Below, piece after piece: positions 1 through 11,929 of a DNA stretch of 64,000 nt. A program made the translations under genes and the position numbers. The notes under the pieces are model-generated. The model was not told where the DNA came from and made no database searches. It saw only the letters and a list, made by a program, of their open reading frames with translations. Numbering within the stretch: the first letter of the stretch is position 1; every line of letters begins with the position of its first letter. The stretch spans positions 764,478,173 through 764,542,172 of the forward strand of contig NC_081408.1 of NCBI RefSeq assembly GCF_030272615.1. The letters are read 5' to 3'. The stretch comes from Cryptomeria japonica. Taxonomy: Eukaryota; Streptophyta; Pinopsida; Cupressales; Cupressaceae.

Positions 1-130
1 CATTGTCAAGCTAGTTTACCGATCACATCTGTTGAGAATTTCTGTTTCATATTTGCTAAGAGGAAAGCATCTACCTTTTGAAAGTCTTCAAACCCTAAGG
101 ATCTTTGTTAGTATTTATCCGAAATCTACA

Positions 131-3100
131 ATGGCACCTAAGATCCAAGAGCCCATTGTTGTTAAGAATGTTGAAAAGCCCTCACTAAAATACTCTTTAA
201 CTCCCAAAGTTGCATTTGAACCGGATGACAAAACTGCATTTTCACTCATTCCGGATAAGGTTTTGCTAGTTGAGGATGTCAGATTCTTCACCAAATGTCG
301 TGTTGAGGAACTCGGTCATGTTGAAATCAATGATACATATGATGAATTGTGCATTGATGGGAAATTGGATAGCAAGTAGGAATACATTAAAATCAAGGGA
401 TTGACTGAAGCCCTAACCTATCCCCGTGTATTCAAACCCCAGTGGGTCAAGTTTGTTCTGAGTAGAGTTCATGATGATTTCATGTGGTTAGAGGAACAAC
501 CATTCAAAATTACCAAGGAAATCATTCATTTGATCATTGATTACCCTATTTATGATCATGCACGAGCTCATAAATGATATCATAGAAGGAATTGATCAGC
601 TTAACCGGAGTGGAATCTGATTGTAGAGGATTGAAATTGAACAATGTGATAGATGCAAAGCTGAAGTTTGCCATTAGAGTAATTTGTTATTGTTTCTTCC
701 AATCGGCAAGGGAAAATAGTGTACCCTGTGCAGCAGTCGACTTAGTCTATAAAATTGTGAAGAAAGGCATGAAAATTGATTTGTGCAAAGTATTGTTGAA
801 AAACCTATTTGAGAATCTCAATACCATAAGAAAGCTGAAGAAGAACAACTTGGCGAATACATTGAAGTTTGGATCACTTCTAGTATGCATGTTTTTCTAT
901 TTTGAGAAATTCTTTCCATCAGTCGGTAAAGTAGTTTGGGAGCTACACCGACCAATCACCCATCAAATCAATGACTACATCAAACGTCTAGGTGATAACT
1001 TTAATGATATTTTGGATTATTTCAGTAAGTTTCAAGAGAAGATGCATAACAGGCATAGAATTCGACCCCAGTTAGTGGAAAAATACAAGGATGACATATG
1101 TTTTGAAGTAGACACCGACTATTGCTATGTGAATGCTGTGGAACCAAGAACTCAATCTTTGCCACCGATGGGTTATGAGATTTATTTTGACATCACACAA
1201 CAGCAGATATATGCTTTTCTAACATTACCAAGGCATGCTACCGAGGTGAGATATGGTACATATGAAGAAGTGAAAGAAAAAGTTAAGATGGGCATTGTAG
1301 TACCCAAGGCTACAAGGAAGGCAACAAAAATGATCAAGGCATTATCAGAGAAATTTGGAGAAGGTTCTTCCTCCACACCTGTAAAAGGCACTCTAGTCAT
1401 CACCAAAGAGGAATCTGAAGCTCAAGAGGCAGCTATTACATTAAGCACTGAATTGCCTAAAGGGAAAGTTCTGAAAAGAAAGAAACAGGATACATCAAAG
1501 GTATCACCGACTCCCTCAGCAAAGCGACCTAATACAAGAGCATCAACAGCTTCACCGAGTAACAAACCAAAGAATGTTGCCACACCTAAGGTAACAAAAA
1601 CTTACAAGAAATCTACTCAGAGACTCATTTTGGCTAAAGAGTCTAGTGACACTGAATCTGAGGACAAAAGTAAATTTCAGATTGTCAAGAGTACAAAGGA
1701 AAATGTATATTGTGTTGAAATTTTTTGTGCTAATCTGAAACAATACAATGGATTTGGATCATTCAGATATGTTTAGTATGAATCCAGAAATGATGCCGAA
1801 AAGAGACAAATAGAAGAAGCTGTCATCTGCACACTTTTGAAATTCCGACTGGTCCCATTGGAAGCATCTAATTCTCTTCCAAAAGAATTGTATGTGCATA
1901 TTGATAACAGGTGAAAATATGTAATGGACTCGAAAAAACAGATTAGAGAAAGAAGTCTGGTACATCTCTTTCTAGACATGTCGGTAGATGAGATCAAAGA
2001 AAATCTAACACACTACCACAAGAGCTTCCTAGTCAAGCAAAAAGCTTTAAAATTGATGAATGGACTTTATCTGGAAGTAGAGAAAGAGACCAAGGAAAAG
2101 TGGTAGGAAATATTTCACATCAAGGATGCTGGTGAACAAGCTAAAATTGAAATAGTTGATGTCACCAAGCAAGATCTTGATGTCACTGAGCAAGACCCTG
2201 CTGACACTATACAGATTGATGAGGATATCATGGACACTGAGGCACCTGAATAGGAAATGATAGAAGGGAACGCTTATGCCCAACTTGTATCCAGTGAGTC
2301 AGTTTTGGAACAAGTTCAGCCCTATCCTCCGGTCAATCAACCTATCTCAACCAAGGCCCCTCAGGATACAGAACAAGGCACAGAAGGTCACAAGTCTACA
2401 GAAGGAGAAGCTACTTCTCAAGCCACCAGGGAACAGACCTCACAAGCACCTTCTAGTACTGAAAATGTTGCAAGCGAGACACCAAGCACAGAGGCACCAA
2501 AGGACACTTCAGAGGCTAAAGTAACCGACCAAAGTGTTGCCTCTACTGAGCAACCTACCGAGGGTCAACAAGCCTCACAAGCCCTTGTCCTAGTTCAATC
2601 AGTGAAAGGTAAAGAAAAGAAAGTGAAGAAACATAGTTTCAAAGTTGATTTGTCAAAACCATTAGTGTTGCCAAATGTAGATATATCTAAATTAAAAGGG
2701 AAAGCACTCATTGATTTTGGTGAACTATGCAAAGCCAAAGCCGAACAGGAGAAGCAAATGGCTATTCAAAAGAAAAATAAAGTACTTCAGAAGGTAAAAG
2801 CACTCTTAACCGATATGCGGAATATTTGAGCAAGTTAAAGGACAAAGAGCTCACTGCTAAGATGATTGAAGAGGTACAGAAGGCTATAGCTATTGGCAAA
2901 GTTAAACTTGTCAAATTTATTGCTGAGTTGTCCCCTCAACTCAAGCACATTCTTTATTTATTTCAGAAACTCTATACATTCTCTTTATTCATTAAGGACA
3001 TTAAAAATAAAACAAAAGTAATTGAGAAAGAGATCACTGATCTCTCAAGTAAGTTGACCACTGAGCCCAATTTTGTTCAAACTTTCTATACAAAGTTACA

Positions 3101-3407
3101 AAAGCTCATGGCTCAACAATTGGAACTCAGGAATGAAGAGTACAAGATAAGGATGGACATAATGACACTTCAGACATTGTTCATTCCTTATCTTTCATCC
3201 GTCCAAGAGCAGATCAACAAGGCTACTTCCCTATCCACTCAGCAAGAGGGAAGCACATTAGACAGCCTAATTTCACTGTTAGCTGACATTACAGCTCAGA
3301 ATTCACTTATGGACAGTGTCAAGAATGCCCTCTCTGCCGCTCTTACCGACGCACAAACAAAGTACAAATCCATTTTTGACCAGTTGCCACCACCGAATGG
3401 TAACTAA
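131..3407 (+). pseudogene. Degenerate extra ORF of element G, env-like position, function unknown
   Basis: A single ancestral frame of about 1,090 codons can be followed from the ATG at 131 (MAPKIQEP...) to the stop at 3405-3407. It has a premature TAG at 377, a frame change near 550-600, in-frame stops near 1776, 1912, 2106 and 2253, and another frame change near 2800. Visible regions: an N-terminal half without a family I recognise (131-1300); a Lys/Thr/Ser-rich basic stretch (about 1300-1640); a Ser/Thr/Gln/Glu-rich low-complexity stretch (2300-2600); and a Lys/Glu/Leu-rich, probably coiled-coil C-terminus (2700-3300). I see no clear signal peptide or membrane segment. It occupies the position of the third ORF of some Sireviruses, often called env-like, but no envelope function can be claimed. 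It is not a cellular gene, because purine tracts and an LTR follow directly. Confidence 0.6.
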
Positions 3408-3423
3408 ATTTTGATGTTTGTCA

Positions 3424-3768
3424 AAAAGGGGGAGTGATATAGCATCAAAGCATCAAGTATCAAACAAAAAGGAGTGTAGTATACCGAGCAGAATGAGTAT
3501 ACCAAGTAGAATAGAGTATCTTATGCACAGTTAATTTTGATAGTGATCACCGAGCAATAAACCAAGCAGTAATAACAAAACATTGATCATCGAGCATACA
3601 AAATCAGAGTTATGTACAGTATATTGATAAGGGGAGTATATCTGAAAATACTATTTCATTGACAATTGTATATACTGTCAGTTTTGTCAAAATTTTGTAT
3701 ATAGATTTTTGAGTTATGATTTTGAAAGTAGTTTTGTCAAACATCTCAACTAGTGTCAAAAGGGGAGA
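3424..3768 (+). promoter_or_regulatory. Repeated polypurine tracts before the 3' LTR of G
   Basis: Three purine tracts occur at 3424-3434 (AAAAAGGGGGAG type), 3629-3636 (AAGGGGAG) and 3758-3768 (AAAAGGGGAGA). The last abuts the LTR and is the likely plus-strand primer. Several AAGGGGGAG copies upstream of the 3' LTR are a described Sirevirus feature. Confidence 0.65.
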
Positions 3769-3769
3769 T

Positions 3770-4931
3770 TGTTGCTACTTATTAAGTTGCCATTAGTTTT
3801 ATGTCAAAAGTCATTCTATATACTCTAGTCGGTTACCTCTACCGAAATATTCAGTCGGTATGCATAGAACAGTCGGTTATAGAAGAAAGTAGTCTCAGAG
3901 CTTAGTATACACCGAGCAGTCTATCGAGTAATGCTCTATGACTACCAAGCAGCAAAGATGATATAGTGAGTTGATATACACCGAGTGAAACATGTTACCA
4001 GATTCATTGAACCTAGACACACACATGAAAATGTGTTACAAGATCAAGGAACAAAGAACCGTTATCACATTGGAAATTGCACTTCAAGATTTTGTATGAT
4101 TTCGAGGTCATTTATCCAATGAAATATTTTGTATAGTTATTCATTCGAGAAATCATGTTTGTAAGATCGAAGCATGAACCTAATCACCGTCATAAGAGAT
4201 CTATATATATACAACATGAAATAAGGATCATACATAAGTGTATGAAGAAAAAAAAGATAAGGAAGCATAAAGTATTGTGACTGTCAAAGACACAGAGGTC
4301 ACCGAGAAGCATTTCAAAGAACAGTCAAAGAACAGAGTAAACAGAAGGGTTTACCGAGTTACTTTATGGGTTACCGAGGTATGCTATAAGCAAGGTAATC
4401 TTATTTGAGCACATAGAATCTGCTATAACATTTCAGATGTGAAGTTGCAGATATTTGTAATGATTTTATTGTAATATTTTGAAGTTGTAAGAGAAACCTT
4501 TAACAGGGTAAAAGACTCTAACAAAGTCTATAAATTGTAAAGCCTTTAACCAGGTGCAACATTTAGATTCAGTGTTGTAAAATCCTTTAGCAAGGTAGAT
4601 CTAACAGATCTTGATACTCCTAACAAGGTAAGCTATCAGAAATAGCTAAACATGTAGCTCTAACCGAGCAACCTTTATTATTGTAGTAGTGAAGTTGTGG
4701 GTGCCATCCCCACCGTAGTTTTTCTCTCTAACCAAGAGTTTCTGCGTAACCAAAATATATGTGTTATGGAGTGAATCATGTATGATTGTTATTTATTTGT
4801 TTTAGCATTATATTATGTTAGAACAATATTCAGTTTATGCATAACTGTAAAGTTATTGTTGAGAAACAGATTTGAGGTATTGATTCACCCCTCCCCTCTC
4901 AGTACATTAGCTTTCCATATTGGGCCTAACA
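3770..4931 (+). repeat. 3' LTR of element G
   Basis: Begins TGTTGCTAC immediately after a purine tract and ends about CCTAACA, giving a TG...CA LTR of about 1,160 bp. It contains many ACCGAG/TCGGT motifs, a TATATATA box near 4202, and the C-rich box GATTCACCCCTCCCCTCTCA (4882-4901) found near the U5 end of every Copia LTR here. The right end could be off by 2 bp, because CACA follows. Confidence 0.7.
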
Positions 4932-5495
4932 CAAGGGATTGGCGTACAATGTACTCATCATGGACAAACTCAATAGCAATATGAACAATCTGGACATAAG
5001 ACTACACTAAATCAAGGCAATTTGAAAGAAAATTGGACAGGACGTGAGAAGGAAAAAGTAACCTTGGAGAGGTTGCCAACATAATATGTTGATTAGTGAG
5101 CTCACGAGTTGCATCTTTCACCTCCTTACATTTTAATTATGAAAATCTTACACATATGGTCATTGATTATACGACCCAGATATGGGGTATTCCCATTTTC
5201 TTATGAGCATTTTCATTTGGTAGTTGAAAAACTAATAAAAGAGGTTAGCCTTATTAACAAAGGTCACCAAGATCAGGAGAGCAAGAAGTAGTAGGAAAAA
5301 ACTTTGAGTAGAGAAAAAGGGTAGGAACAATGGAAACATGACATCAAGAAAGGGGCGATGATGCATTAAAATGGTCTTCGTTTCATGCGAAGCAGGCGAA
5401 TTAAATGAAGGAGAACTGTTTGTTATTTCATTGTAGTTGTACATCACATGAATTGTGTAATTCACCATTAGTGTTGGTAATGCCAAGTGAAACTA
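4932..5495. other. Unassigned spacer between element G and the LINE
   Basis: No convincing coding frame, RNA gene or repeat is seen. Short open frames exist on both strands but show no family motif. The last bases before 5496 are the left flank of the LINE poly(A) end. Confidence 0.5.
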
Positions 5496-5575
5496 TTTTT
5501 TTTTGCTAAGAGAGGTATAAATTTATTAAAACACAATAAAGATACAAAAGAGCAGAGTGCCCAACAAAGAGAGCA

Positions 5576-7316
5576 CTACAAAACCTTGTCCATATCCACT
5601 AGTTGATCTAATACTTGAGACATATCAGGAGGTAATTGTCTCTTATCAACAATATGACAATCCTGAACATGCTCCAAAGCCCATTTGGCCAAACAATCAG
5701 CAACACCATTCCACTCCTGAGGAGTGTGAGTAAAAGTAACAAATTCCAAGAAGCTACACAAATGGAGAATATGTCGAATAACCAGAGCCAAGTGCCAATT
5801 AACACCGTCCAGTTATCGCCGAGTTAATAGGGATACCACCACTTGAGAGTCAGACTCACAAATAACCCTATGCTAGCCAAGAGCACAACAATGCTGAAGA
5901 GCATACAAAATAGCAAGGGCCTTCATTAAATTATTTGAGTGAAAGCCCTTATAAACAAAAAAAATAAACTGAATATCACTTGAACTATCTCTGCCAACTC
6001 CCCCAATGCCAACATGTCCAGGATTCCCCTGAGATGAGCCATCAATGTTGATTTTAAAAAATTCGTGAGGAGGCGGAGTCCAACAATCCTCTTGATTGAG
6101 TCTCCGTAAGGGATGTCTACATCTACTTCTTTTGACCTGCCCAACATACCCCAGAGCACCTCCTCGAAGAGGGAAGTCCAGATGATTGTAAATAACAACA
6201 TCCCCAGGATCCACACCTCCATTCATTTCACACTTAGCCAAAACAATCTCATGAAGAGAATGAATAATTCTCCACAACAAGTGTACAACAACCATCCTAA
6301 CATACTAAAAAATCCTTCGATTTCTCTACAACCATACATGCCAAATAATAAAAGGACCAAGAGCCCACACAATTTGAAGAAAATATGTTTTAATAGGGGA
6401 ATGATTCCAACAAGCCCAAAACTCATACAAAGAGGAGACATGCCAACAAGTATGACCCTAAACACCCCACCACAAATGCCAAATCTCCCTAGCAAAGGAA
6501 CACTGAAAAAAAGATGAGAAACATACTCCTCATTGTTACAACACATGACACACATTGAGGGGCCATGAAATCCCCGCTTGCCTAAATTATCCCAGGTAAG
6601 ACAATGGTTTTGAACCACCAACCATATGAAAAAGTTACACTTGGGCCAAGAAAATTTATTCCAAACCTACTTCCACCAAGGTAACTCAACACCTCCAAAC
6701 ATTTGTCTATTTAGGTCTGAGTAACTTGCAAAAAAGAGTATTTACCAGAAGAATCATAGACCCAAGCCAAGACATCCGATCCTACCAAGTAATTGCATTC
6801 TCGAGAAGCAAGAATCTGAGCCAGCTCATTCTGGTCCCTCTCTAAGCCACCCGACAACCAATCAAAGGAATCCTTCCATCTATTACCAACAACTAGGCCA
6901 AAATACTTAATAGTCTTGCAATGCCCAACCTTATCCCATCCAGTAGCAATAAAACAATTACAGAGGGACTACAGATGCAGATACATGGACATAAGAGGAG
7001 GATGACCATCCCAAGAATCAGTCCAAAAGAGAGCTTCAAATCCCCTATTGTAGATCCAAAAAAGGCCCCTCTTAAACAGCTGAGCCCCTATTTTCATAGT
7101 ATGCCAAACCATAGATCCCTTTCCCTCTAGAGGATAGTGAGAAACATCCAAATGGTCAACCCCTTGTAAATAATTATGCATGAGAATGCGAGCCCATAGC
7201 TGATCTTGACTGGTACACCAACGCCTATATAATTTGGTAGCAAGAGCCTGCCCACACAAAATAGCAGAATGAAGGCCCAAAACCCCTCCTTCCTTGGTCA
7301 ACACATAGATGCCCAC
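5576..7316 (-). pseudogene. LINE ORF2 C-terminal part: zf-RVT and RNase H
   Basis: On the minus strand from 7316: 'WARILMHNYL' and 'ALFWTDSWDG', typical of the region after plant LINE RTs; then a zf-RVT segment (6621-6223) with C-x-x-C and a following His ('CVMCCNNEEYVSHLF'). RNase H follows: 'FKINIDGSSQGNPG' (first catalytic Asp) near 6050, 'ESDSQ' (Asp) near 5850, and 'WNGVADCLAKWA' (last Asp) near 5690. The expected Glu in the second motif reads 'NNLMKAL', so it appears to be Lys. The frame ends at the stop near 5576, about 70 bp before the poly(A) end. RNase H would remove the RNA strand during target-primed reverse transcription. Frames change at several points. Confidence 0.8.
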
Positions 7317-7498
7317 TTAATTAGGCTCCACTTAGAATTTTGCAAATTACCACTCCAAAGGAATTGGCGAGAAAGAGCATCAAATTCCTTAAGAAAGTAC
7401 ACAGGGGCATCCTGAACCAAATCTTTATAAATAGGAAGAGCCTTTATCACTGATTCAAGAAGGGTCACACGAGAAGCACTAGAAAGCCACCGATGAGT

Positions 7499-8700
7499 CT
7501 AGTTGGAAACCTTCCAACGTAACTTATGAATTAAGCTCTGCCAAAAAAATATAGGTTGTTTGCCAAAAGCAATAGGAATGCCCAAGTAAAGAAAGGGCAG
7601 AGATCCAATCTGAAACCTCAAGATTGTGACAATCCTCCGTTGAATAGGTTCCAGAGTATTGAAAAGGTAGATAGAAGATTTTTGCTCATTGAATTTCTGA
7701 CCTGAAGCAGGTAAATAAATATCCAGCATCCTCATAAAGGTCTCAAATTCATGCAACCGAGCAATCCCCATTAGAGCAATATCATCCAAAAATTGGAGAT
7801 GAGAAAGCCTAGGTAGCCCATTACCCCAACTCCACCCATGAATTAGGTCTTGGAAAACCCAAAATTTAATAAATCTACCAAGACCCTCGACCATAATAAT
7901 GAACAAGTAGGGAGAAAGAGGATCCCCTTGGTGAAGACCCACAGAGGATCCAAATAACTCAAAAGGCTCCCCATTAAGAATAACAAAGAAGGAGGATGAC
8001 GTAACATGACTCATAGTCCAACTAATCCACTCCAGACCAAAGCTAAAGGCAATGAGGATTTTCCGCAAAAAGCACCACTTAAATCTATTATAAGCTTTAG
8101 CCATATCAAATTTGATACACATATATTTCTCCTTGAAAGATGCCATAGAATGAATGGCTTAAGAAGCAATGACCACCCCATCAAGAATTTGTCTTCTAGC
8201 CATGAAACCCCCTTGCTCATTAGAGATCAAGGTGGGAAGCCAAGGTTTAAGCCTTTGAATAATCAACTTAGTAATAATTTTGTAGACCACATTACACAAA
8301 GTAATAGGCTGAAAGCAGTCCAACTGAGTAGTACGTTCGTTTTTTGGAATAAGAACAAGGAAAGTAGAATTCAAGGCCCTGAGCATCTGCTTGCTAAAAA
8401 AATACTCTCAAACCACCTTGATAAAATCCACATTAATAATAAGCCATAATTCTTGAAAAAAATCAATTGGAAACCCATCAGGTCCTAGAGCTTTACCCTC
8501 ACGCTTCCCAAAGACAACCTTTTCCAATTCTGACAAAGATATTAGGCACATGAGGGACTCATTCATTACATTGGTGACTAGAGAGGGAATATAGGAAAGG
8601 ATCACATTTTCCTCATTCTTAGCAGGAAGTGAATCATCGGAAAAGAGACCAAAGTAATACTGAGTAGCCTCACAAGAGATCGCTGGCAAAGATGACAATT
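7499..8700 (-). pseudogene. LINE ORF2 reverse transcriptase domain
   Basis: Three minus-strand blocks together form a plant L1 RT. Block 8698-8408 has 'GKREGKALGPDGFPIDFFQ'. Block 8386-8159 has 'LIPKNERTTQLDCFQPITL' and 'NEQGGFMARRQI'. Block 8146-7499 has 'IKFDMAKAYNRFKW', 'LHQGDPLSPYLF' and the catalytic 'FLDDIAL', with both Asp retained but Leu where Ala is usual, then 'FLYLGIPI'. Stops lie between the blocks. The product would copy LINE RNA at a nicked target site. As it stands it cannot give a full-length protein. Confidence 0.88.
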
Positions 8701-8800
8701 GAATTCCTTCTTAATTAACCAAAGAAGATATATACCTCCTATGTCGACGAGATTGCACTGATTTATGAAAAAAATCAGTGTTCCCGTCCCCTTCCTAGAG

Positions 8801-9875
8801 CTAGACCATCTTGGCCTTCTGCTTCCAAAAAATCTCCTCCCTAAGATCCCATTCCTCCAATTCCCTAACAACTTGGGACTCCACTTTGCCCAAATCCTCT
8901 GAAAAGCCAAGATCTCGAATTTGAGGAGTGATAACATCAAGGTGAACTTGAACCTCCCTCTTCTTAGCATAAAGATTGCCAAAGCAAAACCTATTCCATT
9001 TCTTAAGCTGCCATTTAATAAATTGTAATTTATTAACTAAAGAATACATAGCAGTGCCATAAGAAGGACCACTATCCCTCCACCATTGGGCTGTTAAATC
9101 ATGGAGGGAAGAGTCACGATGCCACATCAATTGGAATTGAAAATGGAGATTTTTAGGAGTTGCAACAGAAGAAGCTGGAAATTTGATTGGCCAATGATGA
9201 GAGCTCCTCCAATCAAGAATTTTAGAAGTAGTACTCAAGCGACCTCCAACCCAAAAACATGAGACCAAAAATCTATGCAAATGTTTAGAGCTAGCATCTT
9301 GTCCTCCCCTTCTATTATTTGAAGTAAAGATCCCATTAACCGACTTAATATCAATAAGATTGACGAGGTTCATATTCTGATGAAAGATCTTAGAAGAAGG
9401 GCCCAATTGGGCCAACCCCTCCCTCTTCTCCTCCAAACTTAACACCGAATTAAAATCACCAAGTAAAACCCAAGGAAGAAAAGGAGAACAAGCACAAACA
9501 TACCTTATAAGAGACCAAATAATTTTTTTTCCAAGAAAATAAATTGGAGCATACACATTAGTAACCAAAATAATCTCACTAGACTCAAGACTAGAGGCAA
9601 CCATAGAGAGAGAAGAGTGACTAGAGATCCACCAGAGGGGAAAATATTTCTTGGATCCCAAAAGAGAGAAATACCACTAGAACAACCCAATGAACCAATG
9701 CACTGAGACTAACCATCACGCCAATTCTAGAAGCACACCGAAGCATGGAGTCAACTGAAAGATTAGTCTCTTGAATACCAAAGATCGTCAAAGAATGAAT
9801 TGCAACCAGTTCATGAATAGCCTTTTGTTGAGGAAAGCTATTCAATCCCCTAACATTCCATGAGAGAATAATCAC
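8801..9875 (-). pseudogene. LINE ORF2 APE-type endonuclease domain
   Basis: ORF2 begins at the ATG ending at 9875 with 'MIILSWNVRGLN', the usual start of plant L1 ORF2. Endonuclease motifs follow: 'GIQETN' (metal-binding Glu), 'NVYAPI', 'LLGDFNSVL' (Asp/Asn), 'HRFLVS' and, where S-D-H is expected, 'SSHHWPI', so the catalytic Asp appears replaced by His. A frame change lies near 9650. The domain would nick target DNA to prime reverse transcription. Downstream (8801-9050) comes the spacer common between endonuclease and RT. Confidence 0.85.
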
Positions 9876-9899
9876 TGAAGAGAGTGGGAGAAGTGTGCC

Positions 9900-11327
9900 T
9901 CAATGGGCTTGACAGACCCAGATTCCACCAATAGTTCCCTAGTTAATTTAATCTTCTCCTAATTTTTTTTTTCGGCTGCCTTTCAAAGGAGTATCAAAAG
10001 AAACTTTCTTGAGTGGTATTTGATGCAAGCCCAAAGTTGGAGAAGACCCTTTACCTTTATCAGATGTCTACACCTCTTTAGCCAAATTTGCCAAAATAAT
10101 ATCATCCCCTAATTCTTTAGGGTCACTTGGAGCTCCAATCGCTGGGCCAATATGGGACATTTCTTGTTGCTGCACAACAACCTAAGGCACACCAGTAGTC
10201 TCCTGCTACAAATTATCTACAACCATAGGAGTTTCCCCTGAAGAAACATCCATTGGAATCCCTTCCTCTAGGGATATAGTATCCAACATTTCAAACCGAT
10301 TAGAGCCCTCATCAGATTGCCGATCCCTATAGAACTGCTTTTGTCCCCTCCCCTTAGCCTAATGTTTAATAGGAGTGAAACCATCCTTATCAGGGCCATC
10401 TTATTTCATAGGGGCCTTTCCTTTACCTCCTTTATCAACCTTTAGAACTGATGAATAAGGAGAATCACTAAGAACATCCACAAAGCCAACAACCCCCTTA
10501 TTAACCTGAGGACACTAACACTACAAATGACCATACTCATGACATATCTGACAACAAAAAGGAAGGGATTCATAATCTAATTGTTGAAACTTTGTAGAAG
10601 AGCCTAAAAAGATCTCCTGAGAATTCAACAGTGGATTATTTAAATCAATTTCAACATAAATACGGGAAAAAGAAATTACCTTTTTTTCAAGATTTTGCTG
10701 CGCAATCACAACCGGCTTACCAAGAAGAGCACCAATCTACCACAAAATATCTTCCCACCAAAACTCTAATGGAATTCACGACAGACGTACCCAAACAAAA
10801 ACCCTCGAGGATAATTCCTCTGCCAAATTGAAACCCGCATCCTAGGGTTTAATAAACAAGCCCACATGATTGTAGAAATATGGACCTCCCTCAGAAACAC
10901 GATTCCAATTAGATATGCGAATAAAAATGACCACAAAATAGCTGTTCGCAGCTAACGTAATCTCTATATATCCCTCAATCTACCATGAATGACGTATCCA
11001 AGCTTCCAATGTCGACGTAGAAATGTAGATCCCAAGAAACTTACAAATTAATGCATGTTGACTCCAATAATCTACATCCTCCATAACCAATTTAGGAGGA
11101 ATGACAAGAACCAGATGATGTTGGCTTCTTGGAAGACACCCATTCATTTTATGCATTTTAGAGCTCACCCCAACATAAAAAGAGTTAGATCGCTTTGCAT
11201 GCACACCTATAGAAGAACTAGGAGGCGAAACAATGCCAACAACCACCAAAGAATCAAAAACCCTTTGCTCCTCCATGGAAGAGAAATCCACACACCAAAA
11301 TCTAAAATAATGATCTGGAACAAACAC
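9900..11327 (-). pseudogene. LINE ORF1, gag-like with zinc knuckle
   Basis: On the minus strand, 11327-10980 encodes 'MFVPDHYFRFWCVDF', and further on 'LEAWIRHSW'. A later block (10709-10521) has 'FSRIYVEIDLNNPL' followed by a C-x2-C-x4-H-x4-C knuckle ('CQICHEYGH...C', near 10520-10555) with two stops inside its last residues. Plant L1 ORF1 proteins of this type have an N-terminal domain and one CCHC knuckle and bind element RNA. The C-terminal part (10500-9900) is open only in pieces. Start and end are approximate. Confidence 0.65.
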
Positions 11328-11390
11328 CTCACAAATGCTATTAGTAATATGATGTCCACACGTTTTTTAGAAATGCATCAAGGTTAAATC

Positions 11391-11929
11391 ATTCTCTTGG
11401 ATAATTAATGCATGTGTGACACTACTTGATTAAGCAATATGTTTAATCTTTCATCAAACCTTGAATAAGGAGAATTATCTCTAATTGATCTTGAACATTT
11501 ATCAAATCATTCTAATGATGCAAGAATATGTGTCGAGGAAAGGCGAGCGAAACCTGCTCGAAGTCCATCCAAGCATTCGATCTTGCTTCTATGTTTTAAT
11601 TTTTAAAAATTGTCGAATGGTAATGAAATTAGCTTCCATATGCATATGTGACCCTTGAAATTATTACTTGACTGATAAATTTTCTAAAAACACGTTAGTG
11701 AAAAAGATCATAATAGACATTAAGTTTCCACAATCCATGAGATAATAGTCAACTACTTCCTGATTAGATTGTGTAAATTTTTGCATCAATGTTTCTGATC
11801 ACACTCCATGATCCATCATTAGAATGATAATAGTTAGAAAGAAAGTAGAGATGAAAAAGGAACAAGCAACAGACCAAGGTTGCTAAAAAGAGGGAGGGAG
11901 GAGGCACAAAGAACAAGATCATGTTGACA
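11391..11929. other. Unassigned spacer between two LINEs
   Basis: AT-rich sequence without a coding frame I can support. It holds a perfect 15-bp inverted repeat, ATCATTCTAATGATG at 11506-11520 and its complement at 11814-11828, about 290 bp apart. No flanking duplication was found to make it a clear MITE. Confidence 0.4.

Larger units (their letters stand above)
1..4931 (+). mobile_element. Copia element G, 3' part (Sirevirus-like)
   Basis: The right-hand part of an LTR retrotransposon whose 5' LTR, gag and pol lie left of the window. What remains is a long degenerate ORF, a non-coding stretch with three AAGGGGAG-type purine tracts, and a 3' LTR starting TGTTGC directly after the last tract. 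An extra ORF between pol and the 3' LTR plus repeated purine tracts is the arrangement known for Sireviruses (Copia). The lineage is inferred, since no pol is visible here. The 5-bp TSD cannot be tested because the left end is missing. Confidence 0.75.
5496..11390 (-). mobile_element. L1-type LINE with RNase H, degenerate
   Basis: A non-LTR retrotransposon read on the minus strand. A 9-T run at 5496-5504 on the plus strand is the 3' poly(A) tail. ORF1 with a zinc knuckle lies at about 9900-11330 and ORF2 (endonuclease, RT, zf-RVT, RNase H) at 5576-9875. The 5' end is set only to about 50 bp. Possible diverged TSDs are the bases before the T-run (5478-5495) and a similar stretch at 11406-11424, but the match is imperfect. 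Both ORFs have stops and frame changes. Confidence 0.8.

Noticed and set aside
131-3407. Host gene interpretation of the long ORF
   Set aside because: It is followed directly by repeated purine tracts and an LTR and carries stops like the other element ORFs.
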